Of a stretch of DNA of 64,000 nucleotides, positions 33,374 through 44,101 are shown piece after piece. The stretch is from NCBI RefSeq assembly GCF_029433105.1, contig NZ_JARNTW010000003.1:496001-560000 (forward strand), given 5' to 3'. This DNA comes from Runella sp. MFBS21 (GTDB lineage: Bacteria; Bacteroidota; Bacteroidia; Cytophagales; Spirosomataceae). A program made the translations under genes and the position numbers. Numbering within the stretch: the stretch's first letter is position 1; each line of letters opens with the position of its first letter. The notes beneath the pieces were generated by a model. That model was not told the DNA's origin and ran no database searches. It saw only the letters and a program-made list of their open reading frames with translations.

Positions 33374-35920
33374 ATGAAAAAGACTATCAGCATCAATATC
33401 GCCGGTCTAATTTTTTATATTGAAGAAGACGGTTACGATAAACTTAGAAATTACCTAAACTCAATCCAAAAGTACTTCTCTACTTACGAAGATAGTAAGG
33501 AAATCATTTCTGATATTGAAGGAAGGATTGCCGAAAAATTCTTAAACAAACAAAAAGCCGCCGAAAAGCAGGTCATTAGCCTTGAGGATGTCGAGGAGCT
33601 CATCAAAAGTATGGGTACTGTCGCGGATTTTGAAGCTATTCAAGAAGAAGAAGACTTGGCCAATGAAGTAGTACAAAATACCAAAATTCCAACTTCAAAC
33701 GAACCAGTTGGGTCTACTTCCAGCTCATCTTATACTTCTTCTTCCACCACTACAGCCCCTCGCAAACTCGTTCGCGATACCAAACGTAAGCTTTTGGGAG
33801 GTGTATGTGCTGGTATTGCGCATTATTTCAATGTAGATCCTCTTTTGGTAAGACTTCTTTTCTTGCTCTTTTTCATGGGGCTACCGGCCTTGAGTGGAGG
33901 AGTATTTGGAGGAGATAGCATTGAATTTTTTGGTCCTTTGAGCGGAATTTCATTTTTAATGTACATCGCGTTTTGGATATCTTTTCCAGGATCTGAGACA
34001 TTGGAAGAAGACAAGAGCATCAAGAAGTTTTACCGCAATCCTGACAAAAAAGTAGTAGGCGGAGTAGCCGCAGGGGTAGCCGCTTACTTTGGAGTGGATT
34101 TGGGGGTAGTCCGATTTGTGTGGGTATTGAGTATTTTATTGTTTGGTACAGGGTTTTTGCTCTACATTATTTTGTGGCTTATTACGCCTCGGGCCAATAC
34201 CCTCACCGAAAAAATGGAGATGAAAGGCCAGCCTATCACTCTCGAAAACATAGAAACCAATGTAAAGAAAGCACTACAACCCGAACAAAAAGAAGAAAAT
34301 ATCCTTACAAAATTATTGTTATTCCCTTTCCGAGCAGTAGCGATTGTTTTTAATGGGTTGACTCCTCTGATGCGCTTTTTGGTAGTTGTTATACGAATCT
34401 TCGCAGGGCTGATGCTTGTAGCGATTGGGTCAGGTGCTCTTTTAGGACTTATCACAGCACTGCTTGCGGTGTTGGGATTAGGAACTTGGGATTTTGGCGA
34501 TATTGACAATGATCTTATGCCTCTTCACTTTTTTATTGGTGAAGTATCACCCATGGCCTATATTTTTCTCTTTTTTGCCGCAGGTGCTCCTTTTGCAGCT
34601 ATTGGATGGCTCGGCGTATCCCTTCTCGCAAAAGAAAACAAATTTTCGTCGGCGGTTTGGCAAACCTTACTTGGGTTATTTTTGGTGGGGATTATCGGAA
34701 GTACAATTTTTGGATTTCGATATGGAGCCAATTTCAGAAGAGAAGGCACCCTAGAGAAAGTACAGACTTATACGCTTCCTCAAACCCCGATATTGATTGA
34801 TTTAAAAACTCAAAACTCTAGCGGCAATTACAACAATACTCATTTAGATTTAGAAGGTTATGAAGGTAACGTGGCCAAATTGGAGCTCCGTTTCCGCTCA
34901 CAAGGTAGGTCGCGCCAAGATGCCGAGTTTAATGCTTCCAATATTCTTTATAATGTAGCTCAAAGTGATTCTTCTCTGCTGTTTGACGAAGACTTTACTC
35001 TCTCCAACAAAGCTTCTCGCTTCCGTGGCCAACGTCTCACTATGACACTTTATATGCCTTATGATAAAGCATTTAGAATGAGCCGAGACTTTTATGACCA
35101 CTTCTGGGGAGTTCGCCACACAGCCCAAAAAGAATACGATCTCGAAATCAATGATGAGCTTTTCAAAAATGTACGTTGGAGTATTTCAAGAGATTCGGGA
35201 CTGGTATGTCTTGACCGCCCTGTCATAGAGCAAAGAAACGACGACAACAACTATAGCGACAACAACGACATAGACGAACTTAGCGACGATATTGAGTCGG
35301 GTCTCAACGAAGCCTTTGACCGTTCTTTTGACAAAAAAGGTGAAATGAGTAAACAGTTTGAGGTAATTAATTTCAACAAAATTAAAGTAGACGGCGCTTT
35401 TGTGGTCACTGTCAAAAAAGGCGATACCCATAAAGTAGTAGCAGACGGCAGCGAAGAATCACTAGATGAAGTAGCGGTAAAAGTAGAAGATGGCACTTTG
35501 CGCGTTGAAAACCGTCGTAATCTCAAACTCACTGGTCAAAAAAGAACAGGATTAACGATTGTGGTTCCTAGCATCGAGGCGATAGATTTCTCAGGTGCCA
35601 CCTTATCTCGCATCGAAAATTTCAACAACCTTGGTTCGCTCAAAGTAAACATTGCAGGTGCTTCCAAAACCATCATCAATGTGGAGGTCCAAAAACTTGA
35701 TTTAAATATCTCCGGAACGTCCAAAGCAGAATTGCGCGGAAGCGCCAAAAACTTAGAGGCAAATTTGGCAGGGACTTGTTGGCTAGATGCCGAGCAAATG
35801 AACATTCAGACAGCCAGAGTTGAAGCCTCAGGCGTAAGCAAAGCCAACATGGGCAATATCCCTAATCTGACTTCAAATGCCAATGGATTGAGTCGCATAC
35901 GTCGCCAAGGTGAAGATTAA
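33374..35920 (+). CDS. PspC-domain membrane protein with C-terminal head-GIN (DUF2807) domain
   Basis: 848 residues from ATG 33374 (MKKTISINIAGLIFYIEEDGY). Order: a cytoplasmic N-terminal domain (1-115), a Ser/Thr linker, PspC domain 1 (KLVRDTKRKLLGGVCAGIAHYFNVDPLLVRLLFLL), PspC domain 2 (KFYRNPDKKVVGGVAAGVAAYFGVDLGVVRFVWVL), several more membrane helices (about 330-470), an extracytoplasmic beta domain, and a right-handed beta-helical head-GIN domain at the end (FNKIKVDGAFVVTVKKGD...IDFSGATLSRIENFNNLGSLKVNIAGASKTI). PspC domains sense envelope stress in other phyla. The PadR partner suggests regulated expression of an envelope-stress component. Exact function unknown. Confidence 0.92.
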   Translation: MKKTISINIAGLIFYIEEDGYDKLRNYLNSIQKYFSTYEDSKEIISDIEGRIAEKFLNKQKAAEKQVISLEDVEELIKSMGTVADFEAIQEEEDLANEVVQNTKIPTSNEPVGSTSSSSYTSSSTTTAPRKLVRDTKRKLLGGVCAGIAHYFNVDPLLVRLLFLLFFMGLPALSGGVFGGDSIEFFGPLSGISFLMYIAFWISFPGSETLEEDKSIKKFYRNPDKKVVGGVAAGVAAYFGVDLGVVRFVWVLSILLFGTGFLLYIILWLITPRANTLTEKMEMKGQPITLENIETNVKKALQPEQKEENILTKLLLFPFRAVAIVFNGLTPLMRFLVVVIRIFAGLMLVAIGSGALLGLITALLAVLGLGTWDFGDIDNDLMPLHFFIGEVSPMAYIFLFFAAGAPFAAIGWLGVSLLAKENKFSSAVWQTLLGLFLVGIIGSTIFGFRYGANFRREGTLEKVQTYTLPQTPILIDLKTQNSSGNYNNTHLDLEGYEGNVAKLELRFRSQGRSRQDAEFNASNILYNVAQSDSSLLFDEDFTLSNKASRFRGQRLTMTLYMPYDKAFRMSRDFYDHFWGVRHTAQKEYDLEINDELFKNVRWSISRDSGLVCLDRPVIEQRNDDNNYSDNNDIDELSDDIESGLNEAFDRSFDKKGEMSKQFEVINFNKIKVDGAFVVTVKKGDTHKVVADGSEESLDEVAVKVEDGTLRVENRRNLKLTGQKRTGLTIVVPSIEAIDFSGATLSRIENFNNLGSLKVNIAGASKTIINVEVQKLDLNISGTSKAELRGSAKNLEANLAGTCWLDAEQMNIQTARVEASGVSKANMGNIPNLTSNANGLSRIRRQGED

Positions 35921-35943
35921 AAATAATAAGATACAACCTATTC

Positions 35944-35972
35944 ACAGCTGCCAAAAAGGCAGCTGTTTTTTT
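35944..35972 (+). terminator. Intrinsic terminator of the padR-pspC operon
   Basis: Perfect 9-bp stem ACAGCTGCC / GGCAGCTGT with an AAAAA loop, then seven T residues. It begins 24 bp after the stop codon. Confidence 0.95.
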
Positions 35973-36159
35973 ATATATCTTCTCTCAGATATAATTAGGC
36001 ATCCTTTTTGCTAGGGGATGCTCGCCCTTTTCTTTTTGGTATAAATTACATCTTAAAGGTACTCTTTCTACATAAAATTGCCAGCCAAAGATGAATCATA
36101 ACATTGGCATTTTTTTTGATTTATTATTTAGCATATAAGCAATAATGCAATAAGAGTAT

Positions 36160-36984
36160 ATGCCAAAAAATTTTAATAATCTTTTAGGGGTGCTTTGCGG
36201 AGTGGTGTTGATTGGCTTTTTTATATCCGAAAGCTGTCGCCCAAAAAACGACGACACCAATCCTACCTACGTAGATTCTACGGCACTTTCTTCTTGCATT
36301 TTGATGTCAGAAAGAATCAACGATGCCTTGCTCAAAACTTATGAGTATGATTCCTTGCGCCGTCTTACGCGTGTATTTGAATATAATGGCATGTCCCAAA
36401 ACAATCGCCTTCTCAAAAGATACTCGTTTGTATACGACTCCAAAAGTCGGATTTTGCAGTTCAGAGAAACCAATTTAGCAGTTCGTGACCAAAGCTTTAT
36501 TTATAACCTGGCTTATAGCAACAAAAATATTTTAGAAGCAATAGAAGTGCAGCGAGTATATAATTCTGGCGCACGTTCAGAAGATACTTTATTTGTCAAA
36601 TACAACCCCAACAATCGGCTTACAGAACTCTCGTCGCGGCGAGGAATTTCGTCCAAATGGGAATACGATACCGAAGGAAATGCCATAAAATGGTTTGTAA
36701 AAACGCCTCTAATGCAAGCAGATAGCCTAGCCGCCGAATATGGTACCTTCGACGATAAGGTGAATATTTACGCTTTTTCACAAGGAATTCAACTCGTCAA
36801 TTTACTAACAGGACGTGCTCCTAGTCGACGCAACCCTCTTAACTACACCACCTCTGGCCAAAGCGTAGAAGCTTCGTACCAATATAACTTAAAGCGGGTA
36901 CCAACTTTGGCAGTGCTTAAATACAAAACTTCCAACAATACCCTGCGCGAAACGGTATACAGCTATGAACTTTCGTGTAAATAG
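36160..36984 (+). CDS. Predicted secreted or lipid-anchored protein of unknown function
   Basis: 274 residues. Hydrophobic N-terminus LLGVLCGVVLIGFFISESC, where Cys26 could be lipidated although SESC is a poor lipobox. The body has RHS/YD-like or DUF4595-like strand repeats: LLKTYEYDSLRRLTRVFEYN, LLKRYSFVYDSKSRILQFRE, RLTELSSRRGISSKWEYDTEGN. Such repeats are common in Bacteroidota surface proteins that describe parsed beta-hairpin arrays. No neighbour suggests a role. Confidence 0.65.
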   Translation: MPKNFNNLLGVLCGVVLIGFFISESCRPKNDDTNPTYVDSTALSSCILMSERINDALLKTYEYDSLRRLTRVFEYNGMSQNNRLLKRYSFVYDSKSRILQFRETNLAVRDQSFIYNLAYSNKNILEAIEVQRVYNSGARSEDTLFVKYNPNNRLTELSSRRGISSKWEYDTEGNAIKWFVKTPLMQADSLAAEYGTFDDKVNIYAFSQGIQLVNLLTGRAPSRRNPLNYTTSGQSVEASYQYNLKRVPTLAVLKYKTSNNTLRETVYSYELSCK

Positions 36985-37016
36985 TGTGTAGTTATCACTC
37001 AAAATCAGCCTCAAAC

Positions 37017-37346
37017 TTAGGATTTTAATTTTTCGTTGTCTAAATGTCGAGTGGCATCTCTTTGGGTCTTTTTAGCCAGATTTTTCTCAAACGCCTCTGT
37101 TAAATTTACTCCTGTTTGATTGGCCAAACAAAGCAACACCCATAGCACATCGGCCATTTCATCTGGTAGATTTTTCTCCAAATCTGATTTTTTAAACGAC
37201 TGATCACCGTAGGTACGCGCCATGATACGCGCAAGTTCTCCTACTTCTTCGGTTAGAATAGCCATATTGGTCAATTCACTGAAATACCTAACGCCGTAAG
37301 TCTTTATCCACTTATCTACATCTTGCTGGGCTTGTTCTAAAGTCAT
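37017..37346 (-). CDS. MazG-like nucleotide pyrophosphohydrolase
   Basis: 109 residues, all-alpha NTP-PPase fold. Metal-binding motifs: EEVGELARIMAR (about residues 32-43) and DEMADVLWVLLCLANQTG (about 63-80), the EExxE/ExxD pair. Members hydrolyse noncanonical or excess (d)NTPs to monophosphates. It lies 19 bp after pyrR and near ligA, a nucleotide/DNA-maintenance group on one strand. Confidence 0.92.
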   Translation of the reverse strand: MTLEQAQQDVDKWIKTYGVRYFSELTNMAILTEEVGELARIMARTYGDQSFKKSDLEKNLPDEMADVLWVLLCLANQTGVNLTEAFEKNLAKKTQRDATRHLDNEKLKS

Positions 37347-37365
37347 ATTTTCTTAGTCTGTTTTT

Positions 37366-37902
37366 CTAATCCACAATCCAAATCCGGTCTGCTTCGTGGC
37401 CCTGCTCGCGCCATTCTACCAATACCCGCTGCGTATCTAAAGTATTGACTTTCATGCCTGTATAATCTGGCTCAACCGGAATCTCTCGATTATACTGCCG
37501 ATCTATCAAAACCAACAACTCTACCTTGCGCGGACGCCCAAATGCCTGCATAGCATCTAGTGCAGCGCGTACCATCCGGCCGGTTGCCAGTACATCGTCG
37601 ATGAGAATTACTTTCTTTTCTTCTATCACAAAGTTTACTTTGGTGGCATTAGGTTTGAGTGGCTCACGACGCCGGAAATCGTCTCGGTAAAAAGTCGCAT
37701 CTAAATATCCCAATGGAATGTGTAAACCCGTAATTTGGCGGAGCTCATTGGCTATCCTTTCGGCAAAATAAATACCCCTAGGCTGAAGTCCCAACAAAAC
37801 TGAATCAGAGAATTCTTGGTGATTTTCAATGACTTGTTGACAAAGTCGACTCACCATAATTTCGAGCAAAGGACTGCTCAATATAAGACGATTTTGATTC
37901 AT
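37366..37902 (-). CDS. pyrR: PyrR-type uracil phosphoribosyltransferase
   Basis: 178 residues. The PRPP-binding motif VILIDDVLATGR spans residues 98-109, and LGLQPRGIYFAERIANEL at 37-54 plus IPLGYLDATFYRDDFRRR at 62-79 are typical PyrR. In Firmicutes PyrR attenuates pyr mRNA; in Bacteroidota the RNA-binding role is unproven, so the enzyme activity (uracil + PRPP to UMP) is the safer call. Located between ligA and the MazG-like gene, all on the minus strand. Confidence 0.93.
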   Translation of the reverse strand: MNQNRLILSSPLLEIMVSRLCQQVIENHQEFSDSVLLGLQPRGIYFAERIANELRQITGLHIPLGYLDATFYRDDFRRREPLKPNATKVNFVIEEKKVILIDDVLATGRMVRAALDAMQAFGRPRKVELLVLIDRQYNREIPVEPDYTGMKVNTLDTQRVLVEWREQGHEADRIWIVD

Positions 37903-37953
37903 ATATCCTTTCTATTTTTAGTCTCACCATGAGTGCTCGCGCACCACTGAGTA

Positions 37954-40056
<2,103 letters not shown>

Positions 40057-40116
40057 CTAAGTAACATACAAAAGATGATTCGGACAAGCATATTCATGGG
40101 GGAATAAAACACGTCA

Positions 40117-41331
40117 CTAACGTATAGGACTCAAAGAAGCTCTTTTAGCGGGTACATAAGATACAATCATCGTTACGAGGATTACCGTAAAAGCTGTTAT
40201 TACAAAATCTTGCCATTGCATTTTGACAGGATAAGCATCTACCAACGAGCTTATCATACCCATCGACACAAAACCGTAGGTTTGTTGAAGCCAACAAATA
40301 ATTACCCCCATCACTAGCCCCACAATAGCGCCCGTAAAAGCCACCAAAGCCCCTTCAAACAAAAATATTTTTTTCACAAGCGACGCAGTAGCTCCCATGG
40401 CAAATAGCATTCGAATATCGTCCTTTTTCTCGATGACGAGCATTGAAAGCGAGAAGAAAATATTGACAGCCGCCACCAAAATAATCAGCCCAAGCGTGAT
40501 AGTCACGAAAAGTTTTTCGAGTCGGATAGCCCTCAGCAAATCTGCATTTTGCTCATCGCGAGTTTGTACTTGAAACCCTTCTCCCAGTTGAGATGCCACC
40601 ACTGCTTTGATACGGTCGGGGTTGGAATGCGGCGTCAGTTGAATCTCCAAAGCCGAGCGTTTATCGCCATATCCCAAAAGCGACGACGCAAAAGACAAAG
40701 GCACAATGACATAATCATCAAAGCGCAATTCCAACATATACACACCTCCCACACGGATAATCTGCTGATTAAATGCATCAGGAGAATTGAGATTGAGAGT
40801 ACGAGTATCACTTCGGGGATAGGCAAGTTCCAAAGGAGTAAAAATATCGTTGGTATTGATACCCAAAATCTGCTGTACCGTTGCTCCTACCACTGCTTTC
40901 AGTTCATCGCCGTCGTTTAGCAGCAGTTTTCCTTCTATCATAGCTGTGTCGAGCTGTTTGCGTTGAGAAAATGTCTCATCCACACCCTTGAGTTTTACCA
41001 ATACCCTGCGGCCACCATAACTCGCAAGTGCATTGTCTTCAATCACTTGGGTAACAAACTTTACGCCTTCCAATTGGCTGATTTTCTTTAGTTTCGCAGG
41101 TTCTATCACAAATCGTTTGCCACTGGTAGGAGTTATTTTCAAATCAGGGTCAAAGCTTCGAAAAAGCTGTCGATTAAGTTCTTCCATGCCATTAAAAACT
41201 GACATCACAATCACGAGAGCCATCGTACCTACCCCCACCCCCAACATGGACATGTTGGAAATCAGGCTGATAAAGCTTTTCTTTTTTTTCGAACTAAAAT
41301 AGCGTCGCGCTATAAAAAATGGAAAATTCAT
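40117..41331 (-). CDS. ABC transporter permease of the LolC/LolE-FtsX type
   Basis: 404 residues. N-terminal FFIARRYFSSKKKKSFISLISNMSMLGVGVGTMALVIVMSVFNGMEEL is typical of the LolC/E group; a large periplasmic domain (about 60-260) separates helix 1 from three C-terminal helices (FVTITLGLIILVAAVNIFFSLSMLVIEKKDDIRMLFAMGA...). Homologues release lipoproteins from the inner membrane with a LolD ATPase and LolA. No ATPase gene is adjacent here, which is usual in Bacteroidota. Confidence 0.9.
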   Translation of the reverse strand: MNFPFFIARRYFSSKKKKSFISLISNMSMLGVGVGTMALVIVMSVFNGMEELNRQLFRSFDPDLKITPTSGKRFVIEPAKLKKISQLEGVKFVTQVIEDNALASYGGRRVLVKLKGVDETFSQRKQLDTAMIEGKLLLNDGDELKAVVGATVQQILGINTNDIFTPLELAYPRSDTRTLNLNSPDAFNQQIIRVGGVYMLELRFDDYVIVPLSFASSLLGYGDKRSALEIQLTPHSNPDRIKAVVASQLGEGFQVQTRDEQNADLLRAIRLEKLFVTITLGLIILVAAVNIFFSLSMLVIEKKDDIRMLFAMGATASLVKKIFLFEGALVAFTGAIVGLVMGVIICWLQQTYGFVSMGMISSLVDAYPVKMQWQDFVITAFTVILVTMIVSYVPAKRASLSPIR

Positions 41332-41344
41332 GCGTTAGTAAATT

Positions 41345-42754
41345 CTACTTTTTGGTGTTTTTGGGTAAACCATAACCCGCCCAAGGCTTGGTGGCATCAT
41401 CTACGACAAGGGTCCAATCGCAAGTAGGACAAACTACTGGTGCCTTAAACTCCTTCACCCCGTCGTTGGCATAATCCCCAATTTTGGTAGAAACACCATC
41501 GCGTGGATTGTACCAATAAGCCACCAATTGAGTACTTGTCAATTGCCCCAAATCTATCTTCAAAGCACGCCCTACTGGCGTATAAGCTATCAAAAAATCT
41601 TTGTTTTCTCCTACAGCAGCCATTTGATAGCCCGCATTCTCGGGGTTATCTCCTTTCACAATGGCTTGGTTTGGTACGAGTTGTTGCCAAGGATGAGCTT
41701 CGTATAGTTTTTTCACATATCCCATTTGCCAGGCGCCTTCTTGGTCAAGCGCCCGTCGCCAATGCATACGAGCCGAAGAAATGGGTTTATTACGGTTTGG
41801 GTCAAAAAACTGCCAAACATTATGGTTGCCGTAGGTATGTCCGCAGCCACCGGCCAACATCGCCCACCATGCTGCTTGACGTACATCATGCGAATTGAAA
41901 TAATCTTGCTCTGGTTTCCAATCTACTGGATGGTCCTCGTAGCGAGGCTCGCCATCGAGGGTAGGCTTGACGGGAAAAAGCTGGTAATTTTGTCGCTGCA
42001 TCACATAATTTTTAGCATTTTTGGCCGAATGCCCCGACTGATACATATTGATATTGAGCCAGTTGTCTTTATGAAAAAAACCCGCCGAATTGCTATTTCC
42101 CATAGGGTGATAAGTAATAAGCTGCGTTCCGCCGCTCCCACTTTTGATACCCTCAGCCATCGCTCTGATGATGTCAAAATGTTTTTCTGATTCTGGGCTT
42201 CGATCACCACCTAATATCCAAATTACGGGCTTACCTTTGTAACGTTTAGCGAGCCATTCGCCATATATTTTTGCATTTTGTGGCGTAAAAACCTCAGGGC
42301 CTATTCCCCATTTTTTATTGAATTTATCCCCCCACGTAGGCAGTAGCCCTACCATCATTCCAAGCGAAGCCGCTTTATTGATGACATAATCGACGTGCTG
42401 AAAATACAACTCATTGGGTTGGGCGGGGTCATTGTTTTTAAGTGGAAGCTGCCCGTATTGGTTAGGCTGTGTAAGCCCATCAAATTCGGCCAAAGCTACC
42501 GCCTGAATCACCGTAAAACCTTGTTCGGCTCGGCGTTTGAGGTAATAGTCTGCTTCCTCTTTGGTAAGGCGATGAAACAACTCCCAAGCGGTATCTCCCA
42601 GCCAAAAAAAAGGCTTACCATCTCCCCGAGTAATCACTCTTTTATCGGGTACAATGTACAGTTTAGACCACTGGGCTTGTTTGGGGGCAGGTTGAGCTTG
42701 AACCCGTGAGGTCATTAGCATCAAAAAACAAATACCAAAACAAACAGCTTTCAT
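41345..42754 (-). CDS. Secreted glycoside hydrolase, GH140/DUF4038 type (apiosidase-like)
   Basis: 469 residues; signal peptide MKAVCFGICFLMLMTSRVQA|Q. The DUF4038 TIM barrel (about 35-360) shows GKPFFWLGDTAWELFHRLTKEEADYYLKRRAEQGFTVIQAVALAEFDG, GDKFNKKWGIGPEVFTPQNA, KPVIWILGGDRSPE and PTLDGEPRYEDHPVDW, a likely acidic catalytic pair. A C-terminal beta domain (LIAYTPVGRALKIDLGQLTSTQLVAYWYNPRDG) matches the collagen-binding-like module usual in the family. GH140 members cleave apiosyl linkages of rhamnogalacturonan II, a plausible but unproven substrate. Confidence 0.88.
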   Translation of the reverse strand: MKAVCFGICFLMLMTSRVQAQPAPKQAQWSKLYIVPDKRVITRGDGKPFFWLGDTAWELFHRLTKEEADYYLKRRAEQGFTVIQAVALAEFDGLTQPNQYGQLPLKNNDPAQPNELYFQHVDYVINKAASLGMMVGLLPTWGDKFNKKWGIGPEVFTPQNAKIYGEWLAKRYKGKPVIWILGGDRSPESEKHFDIIRAMAEGIKSGSGGTQLITYHPMGNSNSAGFFHKDNWLNINMYQSGHSAKNAKNYVMQRQNYQLFPVKPTLDGEPRYEDHPVDWKPEQDYFNSHDVRQAAWWAMLAGGCGHTYGNHNVWQFFDPNRNKPISSARMHWRRALDQEGAWQMGYVKKLYEAHPWQQLVPNQAIVKGDNPENAGYQMAAVGENKDFLIAYTPVGRALKIDLGQLTSTQLVAYWYNPRDGVSTKIGDYANDGVKEFKAPVVCPTCDWTLVVDDATKPWAGYGLPKNTKK

Positions 42755-42904
42755 ATCAATATGAGTTAAAAAACGACAGTGAACTATGATAAGGCTTTAG
42801 GCTAAATAATTGAAAAAGCGAAGGTAGGAATACTTTTACCAAAAAAGCAGTCAAAACTTGAATTTTCAGCCGCTTCAATTGGGAGATTCATAGATTGTTT
42901 TTAT

Positions 42905-44035
42905 TCAATTTCCGTAGAGATTCAACAAACTAGCTCCTTCTTTTTCCCAATTGTATTTATGGATTACGGCATCTCGACCGTTTTGTCCTATTTGGGTCAT
43001 CAAAACAGGATTTTCGATGCACGTGATCATGGCATGGGCAAGGCTATCAGCATCATAAGCCGAAACACAAAATCCACACTGATGAGCCTCTATCACTTCT
43101 TTCAACAAAGGCAAATCTGAGGTAATCACCGGCAGTCCCAAGGCCATATAATCAAACAGCTTAGTAGGATAAGAATCCACATAATCACCGACGGGTTTTA
43201 ACAAAACAATCCCGGCTAACGAGGTTTTGGCGTACTCAAAAGCTTGCTCTTGCGAAACATAACCGTAAAAAGTAAGGTGGTTTTGCATGGCTTCATAATC
43301 TGACAAATTCCGAAGGCTCTCCTCCGAAATACGTAAATGCCCAAATAATCGAAGGTGGACATTGGGATACTGCAAACTGACTTTTTTGAGTGCTGCCACC
43401 ATCGTGTCGAAGCCTCGTTCGAGACTAATTACTCCCGCATAAAAAAAACTAGGGTTGCGGTAATCTGGCTGAGGCAAGGGCCATGAAAGCCACCTCGACT
43501 CCGCAAAATTGTGAACAATCGCAAAAGGCCGTAAAAGGTCTTTATATTCTTGTAAATAAGCATCTTCCGTCAATACAAACTTAAAAGACTGTCTTGCTTG
43601 TTGGTCAAAATAGCGAAACATTCGTTCAAAAAACCAGCCACGATTATAAGATTTCAAAGGAATTTTTTTGTACAGATTTTCTTGCACTTCATAAATTACC
43701 TCCGCCCCTAACCACCGAAATACAAAAGCCAAAGGCAGGAGCTCGGCTACAAAAATGTGTACAATCTGCGGTCGGATTTTTAGAAAATACCATAGTGCCT
43801 GTGGATGTAGCCATACCAATCGCCATAGCAATCGACGAAAATTGGCGAAAGCATGTAGATTTAATTTTTGTGTTAGAGATAAAGAGTCGTCAGCCGAATG
43901 GGTTTTCACTAAAGCACAATACACCTCATAATGTGGCAAAAGCACAGGTCTGATTTTGCCCATTATACGCGGGTCTATTACAGAATGAACCGTACTGAGC
44001 AGTAAGACGCCACGACGTTTGGGAGGTGAATACAT
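42905..44035 (-). CDS. GT4-family glycosyltransferase
   Basis: 376 residues, GT-B fold without membrane segments. Donor-site region: FYGYVSQEQAFEYAKTSLAGIVLLKPVGDYVDSYPTKLFDYMALGLPVITSDLPLLKEVIEAHQCGFCVSAYDADSLAHAM, with the E-x7-E-type motif replaced by the PTKLFDYMALGLPVI segment typical of the GT4 group. N-terminal acceptor domain includes VHIFVAELLPLAFVFRWLGAEVIYEVQENLYKKIP. Acceptor unknown. Divergent from the amylase gene. Confidence 0.88.
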   Translation of the reverse strand: MYSPPKRRGVLLLSTVHSVIDPRIMGKIRPVLLPHYEVYCALVKTHSADDSLSLTQKLNLHAFANFRRLLWRLVWLHPQALWYFLKIRPQIVHIFVAELLPLAFVFRWLGAEVIYEVQENLYKKIPLKSYNRGWFFERMFRYFDQQARQSFKFVLTEDAYLQEYKDLLRPFAIVHNFAESRWLSWPLPQPDYRNPSFFYAGVISLERGFDTMVAALKKVSLQYPNVHLRLFGHLRISEESLRNLSDYEAMQNHLTFYGYVSQEQAFEYAKTSLAGIVLLKPVGDYVDSYPTKLFDYMALGLPVITSDLPLLKEVIEAHQCGFCVSAYDADSLAHAMITCIENPVLMTQIGQNGRDAVIHKYNWEKEGASLLNLYGN

Positions 44036-44036
44036 T

Positions 44037-44067
44037 TTGCAAATATGGGCTAATCGCCGTATTTTTG
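44037..44067 (+). promoter_or_regulatory. Promoter of the GH13 amylase gene
   Basis: TTG (44037-44039), 20-bp spacer, TATTTTTG (44060-44067): full consensus match. Start near 44074 gives a leader of about 28 nt. The -33 end abuts the divergent glycosyltransferase start. Confidence 0.6.
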
Positions 44068-44101
44068 AAAAAAGTCGCTACTTTTTTCAAACCTATGACG
44101 C

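Noticed and set aside
36000-36030. Stem-loop GCATCC...GGATGC between pspC and the following gene
   Set aside because: Short arms and no T tract; a strong terminator already lies just upstream at 35944-35972.
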